Shown piece after piece: positions 1 through 8,850 of a DNA stretch of 23,351 nt. Positions within the stretch are counted from its first letter, which is position 1. Every line of letters starts with the position of its first letter. The notes beneath the pieces were generated by a model that saw only the letters and a program-made list of their open reading frames with translations, was not told the origin of the DNA and ran no database searches. This stretch comes from a virus: positions 1 to 23,351 of IMG/VR virus record IMGVR_UViG_3300032213_002563; one strand, written 5' to 3'. The position numbers were made by a program, and so were the translations under genes.

Positions 1-991
1 AGATGTTTGTTTGTATCTGTGCTTGGTCAATAACTTTAAGTAAAACTTCATCTTTAGTTATTGGTCTTTGTGTTAAATTATTTTCTGTAAACCCTGATGA
101 TTGCTCAAAAAATATTGTAGTCCCATCAACATAATCATAAAAATTAACATCATTTATTGTATAGGCGGTAAATAAAGGATTCATGTCTGTTACCACACCC
201 CATATCTGACCATTTTTAATTACAGGTGCTCCAACAATATATTTTACAGAACCATATAACGCTAAATCAGTTATACTTGACCTAGTCAACCCTGAAATCG
301 TATATGGTATTGTTACATAATTTACTGATGTTTGAGCGGATACTTCATTAACAGCATCACCTGAAAATATATAATCATAACTTACAGGTGTTCCTGCCCA
401 ATTACCTCCAGCAGGAATGAAGAATGCCTCCCCATTTGGATTTGTTGGTGTAACCAAACTATACGGTGTAGTGATAGTTTTAGAAACTCTAGTTATACCC
501 CACGGATTTGTTTGCTCTAATGAAATAGTATAAGTTGTATTTGCGGTTGGGTAAGTATGACTCAACGAATTTGGCGCGTAAGTGGTTATTGTTTGTTTTG
601 GTGACCCGTCACCCCAATCTACTTTATATGCGGACAAATCAAGGAACTTTTGAAACTCACTTGATGTGTTATAAATGTTATATACATAAGGATTTGAAGT
701 TGTTGATGAAAATATAAAATTAGCAACAACATCTTTTTGTAATACGGCACCGTCAAATGGACTATAATATCCAACATCAATTGCGGTTTGTCTGATTAAT
801 ATTGGAACGGTCAATCCTGTCAACAATGAAGTATTATTTGGTCCTGAACTAACTACTTTGGTCATAGCAGAATAAACCCCAACAGTTTGACCTGAGTAGG
901 TATTATTAACATTCTGACCATTAAGATTTACAAGAAATAAATCTCCAAAAATGGTTTCAGGTGATACTATAATTTTATAAAAATCTTCCAT
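1..991 (-). CDS. Partial PKD-domain structural protein (3' end outside window)
   Basis: Translating the minus strand from the ATG at 991 gives 330 codons without a stop up to the window edge, so this is the N-terminal part of a longer protein. The start is MEDFYKIIVSPET. A PKD-like (immunoglobulin-fold) signature is visible: VDWGDGSPK around residues 127-135, followed about 15 residues later by SHTYPTANTTYTISL, the usual WGDGS...HTY pair. The rest is rich in Thr, Ser, Asn and Tyr, as in beta-structured phage tail or fibre proteins. The start codon overlaps the stop of the preceding gene by one base (TAATG), which suggests translational coupling and a shared complex. No signal peptide is visible. 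A virion or host-attachment role is inferred from the domain type and the position downstream of baseplate genes; the exact function is unknown. Confidence 0.8.
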   Translation of the reverse strand, partial: MEDFYKIIVSPETIFGDLFLVNLNGQNVNNTYSGQTVGVYSAMTKVVSSGPNNTSLLTGLTVPILIRQTAIDVGYYSPFDGAVLQKDVVANFIFSSTTSNPYVYNIYNTSSEFQKFLDLSAYKVDWGDGSPKQTITTYAPNSLSHTYPTANTTYTISLEQTNPWGITRVSKTITTPYSLVTPTNPNGEAFFIPAGGNWAGTPVSYDYIFSGDAVNEVSAQTSVNYVTIPYTISGLTRSSITDLALYGSVKYIVGAPVIKNGQIWGVVTDMNPLFTAYTINDVNFYDYVDGTTIFFEQSSGFTENNLTQRPITKDEVLLKVIDQAQIQTNI

Positions 992-1833
992 TATTTCGGA
1001 TTAACATATTCGTACCATTTTATGGGTATTGTTGCTCCCGCTCTACCACCCAAGTTACTATAAAATGTTTGTTCTGGGTTCATATTAAAAACTTGATAAT
1101 TTTGTTTTTCATAATCTAATTCAACCCTATAATAGAAATATTTTGTACTATCAAAAATGAACGTATTTCCTGAAATTGATGATTGTGGCATGTTCATCAT
1201 TTTAGTAAAATATCCATTTTTTGCATCATAGAACTTAGCGGTCATGAAGAAAGTTTTTATATTTAAAAAGTTTCTCTTTTTCAACCAATAAATAAAAAAC
1301 CCTTCTTTATCTCCAACATAATCTAAAATAAAATAAGGTTTTTTAATGTTGACGGGGGTTCTTTGCATAATTGCAGGCATTGTTAACCCCTGTTGTGTTG
1401 GTATAATAATCGTTATATAATTTGTTTGACGTTTTTCATCTACATTATCATATAAATCCAATTTAAAAAACGAATTTGAAAAATTATTGGTATAATAATA
1501 TATTTCATCGGTAGTAAAACCTTCAGACATATAATTGTTCCTCCAACTGGTTGTTGCACTTAAAGAACCTCCTGAATAAAAATTAAATTCATATTGAATG
1601 TCAGTAACTTCAAAAGCACTATCGGTATAAGGGTCGGTTATCGCAATCGGAGCATGAGCAAATCTTGTTACTTCAAAATCACCATAACCACCAGTAACTT
1701 TTTTTATTATATCCACCTCATACTCATCAATACTTTGGTCTAAACCTAAATAGTCCCAAGTTAATTCTATTGGTATTACTAATTCTTGATTAATAAATCC
1801 GTCTCTTTTTATTTGTATTTTATTCACATCCAT
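991..1833 (-). CDS. Beta-rich presumed virion protein, 280 aa, function unknown
   Basis: Complete 280-residue ORF starting with ATG at 1833 and ending with TAA at 993-991. I do not recognise the family. The sequence is rich in Tyr, Phe, Asn and Thr, has no membrane segment or signal peptide, and alternates polar and aromatic residues in the way of beta-sandwich phage structural proteins (for example VELDYEKQNYQVFNM near the C-terminus). It overlaps the preceding gene by 14 bases and the following PKD gene by one base, so it lies inside a tightly coupled cassette downstream of the baseplate wedge genes. A baseplate, tail-fibre or adapter role is inferred from context only. No Shine-Dalgarno sequence is seen; initiation may depend on coupling to the upstream gene. 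Confidence 0.8.
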   Translation of the reverse strand: MDVNKIQIKRDGFINQELVIPIELTWDYLGLDQSIDEYEVDIIKKVTGGYGDFEVTRFAHAPIAITDPYTDSAFEVTDIQYEFNFYSGGSLSATTSWRNNYMSEGFTTDEIYYYTNNFSNSFFKLDLYDNVDEKRQTNYITIIIPTQQGLTMPAIMQRTPVNIKKPYFILDYVGDKEGFFIYWLKKRNFLNIKTFFMTAKFYDAKNGYFTKMMNMPQSSISGNTFIFDSTKYFYYRVELDYEKQNYQVFNMNPEQTFYSNLGGRAGATIPIKWYEYVNPK

Positions 1834-3514
1834 CTATCAAAGGTTTAACAGGGTACGGAACTCCAAGTAATCCAGAGTTGTAGTTTATTCCTTCAGGTAC
1901 TAATCTAAATTGGGTTGCTTTAAATGGGTATTGAGAAAAATTTAAAAATGGGTAATTAACACCCCTATCTAAATTATCAATAAATCCATAACTATATAAA
2001 TCTCTCCATCTAAACTGTTGGTCAGAATTTGAAAAATATGCGTAACTTGGAATACCTTCAATAAATTGTAAATCACCTGTTTCAACATAGTCCGAAAATA
2101 CTCTAATGGTCATTGGAGTATGTGGTTCATAATAAAACCCAGGTGGGTCTGTAGTAGGGTCTTGAGTTATTTGGAATATATTTTGATTATATCTTATCTT
2201 TTGATAATATGGTGATACAACCCTTTCCAATTGTTCATAATCATTCCACTCACAAAAATCTCCATCTACGGTATCTCCTGACATTAAATTTTGGTTATAG
2301 TAAAATGTTTTTGTAACTCCACTTGTTAAAGTATAACTTGAAGTTAATATCTTAGTGTTTGAGTCTAAATTAGTAGAATCCCACCAAAAGTTAGATGTGT
2401 TAGTTAAATTAAACTTCCACCCTTGTTTTATCGCAATACCATTCGTTGGTTTATTAAAATATCCTGTATATCCTTTATTAATTATTGTTAAAAATAATTC
2501 ACTAACAGGTCGTTTTTGATTATCCAACACATTATTTAAATCTATATCACGAGCAACTGTTATGTTATATGAATTACTACTATTTTTTTGTGAAATTCTA
2601 GACACTTGATTTGGAGTTATTGAACTATATTCAAATTTTTTATTCTCATTAAATATATTTTTTTCAAATCCATTTTTTGTGATAATACAATCTTCAAGGT
2701 TTGTCAAAATTTTATGTTCTCTAACATAATATTTTGATTTTGTTTCCAAAATATTTTCAGGGTTAATTACCCTTTTAAAAGTACCTCTAACTTTATTTGC
2801 AAATGTTAAACCTGTATATCCAACATTATAAATATTAAACACGTATTCATCACTATCAAATAAACCATTACCCAAAGAATAGACTTGAAACAAATTTATC
2901 CCGTTATAGTTAAAGGATAATTCCACATATTCTCCAACACTCAATCCATGTGGTGATATACATTGAAACGCTATCACGTTATTACCATTTTGAACCGCAT
3001 TATTAATATAAAATGGTATACCTTCGGATGATAACCAATTTAAACTGGTTCCATTTAATTCATATGATAGTTGTTTATTGTAATTATTTTGATAAGCATA
3101 GCTAATATAATATGTCCAATTATAGGTATAAGCACTTTTTGCCTGATATCTAATGTGTTGGTCAGTTACGTCAGGTCTGTAAAAATCAAATTCATAATAT
3201 TGGGGATATCCTTTCCAAATATTATTAACGGTAGATTGTTCAGGTTCAACATAATATAATCTATTCATAAATGGTAGATATTTAGTTGTCCCAACATAAG
3301 TGTTATCGTATAAATAATTAACTTTAAATGTTGGTCTAAATGTTGTACATGCTTGTCTTTCATTATCATATATTTGGGCAAGACTAATACTTTGACTTCT
3401 ATCATATTCAGTTATTTCTTGACTTTGTTGTTCTAAAGACAATGAAATTTCTTGGTCAACAAATGGAGCTGACTTATATTCTAAACTACTCGGTATTATC
3501 GTATACTTATTCAT
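1820..3514 (-). CDS. Large Tyr/Asn-rich presumed virion protein, 564 aa, function unknown
   Basis: The ATG at 3514 gives 564 residues (MNKYTIIPSSLEYKS...). An in-frame TTG lies directly before it at 3517; ATG is preferred because it is the stronger start and neither has a Shine-Dalgarno sequence. Around residues 182-199 there is a segment FQCISPHGLSVGEYVELSF. 'HGL..G..V' stretches of this kind recur in beta-structured phage virion proteins and hint at a fibre- or baseplate-type repeat fold. Aromatic residues, especially Tyr, are very frequent. No membrane segments or enzyme motifs are seen. The gene overlaps the end of the 1750-residue gene by 8 bases and the start of the 280-residue gene by 14 bases. 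The function is unknown; a tail or host-contact role is inferred from position. Confidence 0.8.
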   Translation of the reverse strand: MNKYTIIPSSLEYKSAPFVDQEISLSLEQQSQEITEYDRSQSISLAQIYDNERQACTTFRPTFKVNYLYDNTYVGTTKYLPFMNRLYYVEPEQSTVNNIWKGYPQYYEFDFYRPDVTDQHIRYQAKSAYTYNWTYYISYAYQNNYNKQLSYELNGTSLNWLSSEGIPFYINNAVQNGNNVIAFQCISPHGLSVGEYVELSFNYNGINLFQVYSLGNGLFDSDEYVFNIYNVGYTGLTFANKVRGTFKRVINPENILETKSKYYVREHKILTNLEDCIITKNGFEKNIFNENKKFEYSSITPNQVSRISQKNSSNSYNITVARDIDLNNVLDNQKRPVSELFLTIINKGYTGYFNKPTNGIAIKQGWKFNLTNTSNFWWDSTNLDSNTKILTSSYTLTSGVTKTFYYNQNLMSGDTVDGDFCEWNDYEQLERVVSPYYQKIRYNQNIFQITQDPTTDPPGFYYEPHTPMTIRVFSDYVETGDLQFIEGIPSYAYFSNSDQQFRWRDLYSYGFIDNLDRGVNYPFLNFSQYPFKATQFRLVPEGINYNSGLLGVPYPVKPLIDGCE

Positions 3515-6500
3515 CAATAGAATATTTTGTTTTAAATTTATCTAACGCAGTTTCACCATTTATTAATCCAAAATAAAAATGATATGGTGCACTGACTAAA
3601 AAATTATCAGGATATGTTCCAGCGCTATAAGAAAATTTTCCTAAATTATCAACATTAAAAATATAACCTCTTTGATAAATGTCACCTAGCCCTGCAGGAA
3701 ATGAACCTATGAAATAACTTGGGACTCCAATATTTCTTCTACTTAAAGATTGATATTTATATCCAAAAATACCTGAAGCACTAATAGTAGAACTTTGGTT
3801 TGTTTTCCAATTATTTTTTTCACTGCCAAATATTGAGGTGGGACTTCCTTGGTTTAATTGCCATTGATAAAATGGTACAGTTTGCGATTTAATACCGTAC
3901 TCATATGTAATTGCATTTGCATTATTTGTAGGTCTAAAATCAATAATACCAGGTGTTAAAAAATCTTTATTTTGTAAATCCACCGTTGTTGATGAAAAGA
4001 ATACACCCATTGTTGGATTGTCCAAAGAACCTAAAATAACCACAGGGTCTGTACTTACCCCATAAACACTATAATATTCAGGTGAAAATGGTATTACACC
4101 ATATTCTGAATTTATTGACATAGTTTGAGCCAAATCTCCGTCAATTCTTAATTGTGGTCTTGAAAATAATTTATTTAAACTACCATTTAAACCAGATAAT
4201 AATTGACCCAAAAATCCACCACTTGTTATTCTACTAATCACAAATAAATTTACTAAGTCAGAAGTATCAGAATAACTTGTAGGTTGTAAACTTTTCATAA
4301 TATAAGCCTTTGCTGACGCATCAAATATAATTTCTTGATAAAAATCGTCTTTAATCCCTAAATTAATAATTGTTGTTGGGAATAATAAATTTCGGTCATT
4401 AACAGGTGATATTAAATCTCCAGTTGGACTTCCAATAAACCTATTATTAAAATAAGGTGAACTTCTATAATAGAAATTACTTGTATCTTTATCAAAATAA
4501 ACAAGTTTTTTTGCAAACTCAGGAGGTAACGGTTTATTATCACTACCAAAAAAGGTATCAACTTGAATCGGGAATGTATATAAGGAACCATTTACCCAAT
4601 TATTAGTAAATGTTTGGGCTAAAACTCCTCTACACAAACCATAAAAAAATCTAAACCTATATCCCCATTCAGCAAATGTCCCTAAATCGTTACCTAAACC
4701 GATTAATGGTTTTGTCATCAAAACATAACACCCATTTTCAACACTATCTGAAGACTGACATCCTGTTTTTACACCAAAATTAACACCATTACCACTATAA
4801 CAATCAAGTCCAACCATGTTTTCACATGAACTCAATGTTCTTATAACATTTCCTTCTGCAATTTGTCCTCCAATGTCTGCAGTAGCTTGCTCTGCACCTG
4901 TAGAAAATCCAGGTGATGAATAAAAATCTCCCCCACCTTCAATTGGATAAACCGCAAATCCTAAATTTTGTTGTAATAAACTAACACTACCATTTAAATT
5001 ATTGTTATTATCAATATAATCTGATGAAGGTAATCTATCAGTTCTCATAACCATTTTATCCGAATTAGTAATACTAAGTTGGGTGGTAAACCCTGTCATA
5101 TATGGATATAATATTGGACTGAAGTATAGATTAAACGGACTATCTTGTTCTAACCAATATCTAACAAATGGTGGGTCACCATAACCACCATTGGTTGTAA
5201 ACGGTCCTCTAAACATATAGGCAGCGCCTGATAAATCTTCAGCCCCATCATATTTACCACTTACTCCTAAAGTACCTGAGAAAAAAAGATTATTAGTAAC
5301 AGATTTTACTCCATTTGTAAGAGCGAAAGAAAAAGGTAAAACCCCATAATTGACTGAAGTACCCTTAAATGTAACAGTACCATTACTGTAATATTGTAGT
5401 CCAACGTTTGTTGTTATTTTATTTAAAGTTGGTGTAAAACTAGAATCTAAAGCTCCATAATATCCAACATTACTTGTTGTATATGATGAAAACTGCAATC
5501 CTGGTGTTGTTGAAGCACTAGGAAATAAAGGTGAACTTGGTATACCTGGACTATAAAAATGTGACGTAGAATAGATATTGTCTTGATTGTTGTGTTTTTG
5601 AACTGAGGTTGTAGAACCTGTTAGTTTTTGAATTGGTATATTCATTCTTGTCATACCTGTAATAACCACAGCATCAGGATTAGTATGACCCATAATTTGA
5701 CCAATACCATACCTGTTTGGTAATTTAGGTGAATATGGGTCAACACCTCTTTGTAAGATTAAAACTTTTTGTTCCGCAAAATCATTAAATATAGATGTTG
5801 GATAATTAAAATCAAAATTTGATGGAGTATTAATACTATTTGTGGCACCAAATATCCAACCTCCACCGTCCTTTTTCTCTTGAAGATAATACCCTGTATT
5901 TGGTGAATTTAGTTCAGCCCAAAAACTAGGTCCTGCGGTACCAAGATTAGGTATAGAATACGAAGTTCCACTTGGAGACGTAGTCGTTGTTATAGTTATT
6001 GCCGTTAGTACTTGATAATATTCTATATCTGATGGGTAAATGTATCTTTGACAAGCCTGTCCTTTTATTGTATTACTTGCATTATAGGTTGCAGTACCAC
6101 CAATAGAAGTTATGTTAATACCATTTGAGTTTGATATAACATGTGGTCCTATTGTAGTTGCAGTGGTTGTATATTTAACACCAACACAATCTAAATAAGT
6201 TGTTGTACCTGAAGTTTGAATATCTAAAGTTAAACTTAAAAAACATTGTGAATCCCCACTTGGTATATCATAAACAGTAAAAGTATCCGATGTTTGTGAT
6301 GTTGCCCAATGTACTGTTGCAGGAAAAGGATTGTTTTTAATGACACCATTAATACCTCTTAAAGTTACTCCACCAATAGTTGTCGAACCTGTCCATAAAT
6401 AATTTTTATCCTTTGTTTTATTTGGGTTAACAAAAGCCAATAAAGTACCAACCTCCAAATCTCGTGTGGATAAAACAGTTAAAGTATTATCATAGTGAAA

Positions 6501-8759
6501 TTTTCCAACATTACCAGGTTCGTTGAACGTAACTTTTATTTTATTAACATTATCAAAATATTTTTTTCTTGTATTATATATGTTAATTCTTTCTCCTGGA
6601 GGTAATGTAACACCATAAGCATAAAATCTAGATTGGTCTGAAAACGTGAATACTTGTGATTGAGTTGACTTTAATTGTTGTGGATTACGGCTACTGCTTC
6701 CACGACCAGCAACTGCCTGAGCATACATAGCTCCATTTAGTTGTGCGTCAGACTCATTCGCAGGATTAGAAATTAAAAACTGACTTTCAATATATTCTGA
6801 ATATAAACCAGAATTAGATAACTGAGTTATTAATCCCGCAGATGGAATTGATTCACTTGTTCCATCTTCTGAACCAGGTGCGGTTGTTTCTGGGTCACAT
6901 TCACACGCCTGACACTCAGGATATGTTATCATTGGTAATTTAAGCCTACCAAATTTATAACTTATAATTTTATTAAAGGCAAAGACAAGAAACGCAACTG
7001 CGGCAGTATATAATATTGCTTGAGCCGCAAATCCGACAGTCATACCAGCGGTTGCTCCAAACACCGCACTACCAAACACAGCTCCAATAAATAATGACCA
7101 ATAATTGATTGCTTCAAGTGCCCATCTTACTCCAAAATAAATTACAATTGGGACCGCAAAATTATTCCAAAGAAATGCAATAAAATGATATGCAATTAAT
7201 AATGGGACACCAATAATTTGGAGTACTTGAAATATAATTGCGAATAAAAAATATAATAAATCAAAATTTCTAAACCCTTCGTTAACAGGAAATTTATTTA
7301 CATTACTATCACATTCTTGACTATCAATCTCTTTAATACCAATAAACCTTCCTCTACCACCATTTTTAAATTCGTCAATTAACCCTGAAACAGTATACAC
7401 CCTATTATATTGAAACTCATAAAAAGTATCTTCACAATTAATAACTTCATTTAATCTGTTTAATTTTTGAGGTGGGTTTGTAAATCCATTAGTATATCCA
7501 CTCCAAGCTAATCCAAAATAATAAGAACTTTTTAATTGGTTAGGCGGTGAGGAGTCATTTGGGTCCGATTCAGTACTTGTCCATCCGTATTCTTTAACAT
7601 TAGGTACTAAATAATATGGTCTTCTAACTTGTTCAGTTAATGTTGGTGGTTGTTGCCATTTAACTTTAAATCTGTATTTGGCTTTAGTAGGGATACCAAC
7701 AGTAGGGTCATTAGATAAAACTTTATCACCAAATTCATTTGTAATATAATAATCCAAATTCATTGGTAATTCAGTCAACCAAACACCGTTACCATCAATA
7801 ATATTTCCAGATTGTTCTAATTCATAAGTTTCTAAACCAGGATTACCGTCAGAATCTTGGAATATTGTTTGTCGTATCGCAATAATTTGACCAGGTCCTG
7901 ATGTTAATGAACATAGATTACCCATGTCATCCGCTGGTTTTGAATTTTTCTTAACCCTAAAATTATCTGCGGTAGAATATATTGAACCCATGAACGTTGA
8001 TGTTGGTTGGATGTCAATATTTGCATCATCTCTTAAATCAAAATCAACACGACTGATTGCAATATCACACAATTCTGGGTCACCCCAAAGCGGAGACACT
8101 TCTAAATCCTTAACAATATTAATAATCTGTGGTAATGAATTTAAGTCAGTTGAGGTTCTAAATCTATTACCCGCAACTTGACTTTCACTAGCAAGACCCA
8201 TTCTAATTAAATCTTGTGGTGTTAATGAAAATTCTCCGATGTCAGATAAATCAACATCCATTACTATGGTACGTTGACCTTGTGGTACTCCCATTATCAT
8301 GTAATCACCACTTTCATTGGTTTTTACACTAAACTTGTAATATTTGTCATAGATTTCAATAGCGGTACTACCAGTTAAAACATCTAATCTTGTTGGTAAT
8401 GTACCTGTGGCTGCGTGAGTTGAGTATGATTGTTCATAAGGAAGTAAATTATATCTATACCCATCTTCGTTTTTATCGTTAGGTGATTTGTAAGGGTATA
8501 TACTTGATATCAAAGGATTAGATTCATCTATTGATTCTATTGGAATAAAAATAGATACTCTTGCATTTGGAAGTCCAAATCCGTTATTTGCGGTTACTCT
8601 ACCAACAACTACACCATATTCCGCACAACTTTTTGCATAAACATCTTCTTGTTGAAGTTTTAGTGATAAAATTTCTAAAAATTCAAACTCTTGGTCTAAT
8701 TGGATATTAATAGATTTATTAATACCCGTCTGTGTTCTTATTCTATATGATTGACCCAT
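3507..8759 (-). CDS. Giant (1750 aa) presumed baseplate/tail protein with N-terminal Ig-like domain and internal hydrophobic cluster
   Basis: ATG at 8759, TAA at 3509-3507. Residues about 48-70 (GVVVGRVTANNGFGLPNARV) together with about 142-168 (FSVKTNESGDYMIMGVPQG) read as a carboxypeptidase-regulatory-like beta-sandwich, split by a roughly 70-residue insertion. Residues about 500-600 form three or four strongly hydrophobic stretches (starting LLYFLFAIIFQVLQIIGVPL and ending near AVAFLVFAFNKIISYKF). A Cys cluster PECQACECD follows (C616, C619, C621). The remaining 1100 residues are Ser/Thr/Asn/Gly/Tyr-rich and look beta-structured. The gene lies directly after gp6, where T4 has gp7, but I see no clear gp7 similarity. 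It is the first of four end-overlapping genes. A virion role is inferred; a membrane-active stretch inside a baseplate-linked protein is unusual. Confidence 0.85.
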   Translation of the reverse strand: MGQSYRIRTQTGINKSINIQLDQEFEFLEILSLKLQQEDVYAKSCAEYGVVVGRVTANNGFGLPNARVSIFIPIESIDESNPLISSIYPYKSPNDKNEDGYRYNLLPYEQSYSTHAATGTLPTRLDVLTGSTAIEIYDKYYKFSVKTNESGDYMIMGVPQGQRTIVMDVDLSDIGEFSLTPQDLIRMGLASESQVAGNRFRTSTDLNSLPQIINIVKDLEVSPLWGDPELCDIAISRVDFDLRDDANIDIQPTSTFMGSIYSTADNFRVKKNSKPADDMGNLCSLTSGPGQIIAIRQTIFQDSDGNPGLETYELEQSGNIIDGNGVWLTELPMNLDYYITNEFGDKVLSNDPTVGIPTKAKYRFKVKWQQPPTLTEQVRRPYYLVPNVKEYGWTSTESDPNDSSPPNQLKSSYYFGLAWSGYTNGFTNPPQKLNRLNEVINCEDTFYEFQYNRVYTVSGLIDEFKNGGRGRFIGIKEIDSQECDSNVNKFPVNEGFRNFDLLYFLFAIIFQVLQIIGVPLLIAYHFIAFLWNNFAVPIVIYFGVRWALEAINYWSLFIGAVFGSAVFGATAGMTVGFAAQAILYTAAVAFLVFAFNKIISYKFGRLKLPMITYPECQACECDPETTAPGSEDGTSESIPSAGLITQLSNSGLYSEYIESQFLISNPANESDAQLNGAMYAQAVAGRGSSSRNPQQLKSTQSQVFTFSDQSRFYAYGVTLPPGERINIYNTRKKYFDNVNKIKVTFNEPGNVGKFHYDNTLTVLSTRDLEVGTLLAFVNPNKTKDKNYLWTGSTTIGGVTLRGINGVIKNNPFPATVHWATSQTSDTFTVYDIPSGDSQCFLSLTLDIQTSGTTTYLDCVGVKYTTTATTIGPHVISNSNGINITSIGGTATYNASNTIKGQACQRYIYPSDIEYYQVLTAITITTTTSPSGTSYSIPNLGTAGPSFWAELNSPNTGYYLQEKKDGGGWIFGATNSINTPSNFDFNYPTSIFNDFAEQKVLILQRGVDPYSPKLPNRYGIGQIMGHTNPDAVVITGMTRMNIPIQKLTGSTTSVQKHNNQDNIYSTSHFYSPGIPSSPLFPSASTTPGLQFSSYTTSNVGYYGALDSSFTPTLNKITTNVGLQYYSNGTVTFKGTSVNYGVLPFSFALTNGVKSVTNNLFFSGTLGVSGKYDGAEDLSGAAYMFRGPFTTNGGYGDPPFVRYWLEQDSPFNLYFSPILYPYMTGFTTQLSITNSDKMVMRTDRLPSSDYIDNNNNLNGSVSLLQQNLGFAVYPIEGGGDFYSSPGFSTGAEQATADIGGQIAEGNVIRTLSSCENMVGLDCYSGNGVNFGVKTGCQSSDSVENGCYVLMTKPLIGLGNDLGTFAEWGYRFRFFYGLCRGVLAQTFTNNWVNGSLYTFPIQVDTFFGSDNKPLPPEFAKKLVYFDKDTSNFYYRSSPYFNNRFIGSPTGDLISPVNDRNLLFPTTIINLGIKDDFYQEIIFDASAKAYIMKSLQPTSYSDTSDLVNLFVISRITSGGFLGQLLSGLNGSLNKLFSRPQLRIDGDLAQTMSINSEYGVIPFSPEYYSVYGVSTDPVVILGSLDNPTMGVFFSSTTVDLQNKDFLTPGIIDFRPTNNANAITYEYGIKSQTVPFYQWQLNQGSPTSIFGSEKNNWKTNQSSTISASGIFGYKYQSLSRRNIGVPSYFIGSFPAGLGDIYQRGYIFNVDNLGKFSYSAGTYPDNFLVSAPYHFYFGLINGETALDKFKTKYSIDE

Positions 8760-8850
8760 CAGGTTACTTTAATTTATAAATAGTTTATGTGGAATTTTTA
8801 AAGAGTCCACACAACTAAATAATAAACTAAATAAAGATAAAATAAACTTG
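8760..8850 (-). promoter_or_regulatory. 91-base gap before the giant structural gene: weak promoter-like box and short hairpin
   Basis: This is the second-longest intergenic gap and separates the gp6 gene from the giant-protein cassette. On the minus strand it holds TATCTTTA (8839-8832), one mismatch from the Bacteroidota -7 consensus TAnnTTTG, but no convincing TTTG box lies 19-21 bases upstream. A 6-bp inverted repeat (TGTGGA/TCCACA, 8788-8793 with 8806-8811, 12-base loop) has no U-run after it, so it is not a convincing terminator. TATTTATA follows 15 bases before the ATG. A promoter or mRNA processing point is plausible but not shown. Confidence 0.25.

Noticed and set aside
535-717. Plus-strand 60-codon ORF near the left end
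   Set aside because: The minus strand here encodes a continuous open frame with a PKD motif, so the plus-strand ORF is a shadow.
8788-8811. 6-bp hairpin as a terminator after gp6
   Set aside because: The stem is short, the loop is 12 bases and no U-run follows on the transcribed strand.
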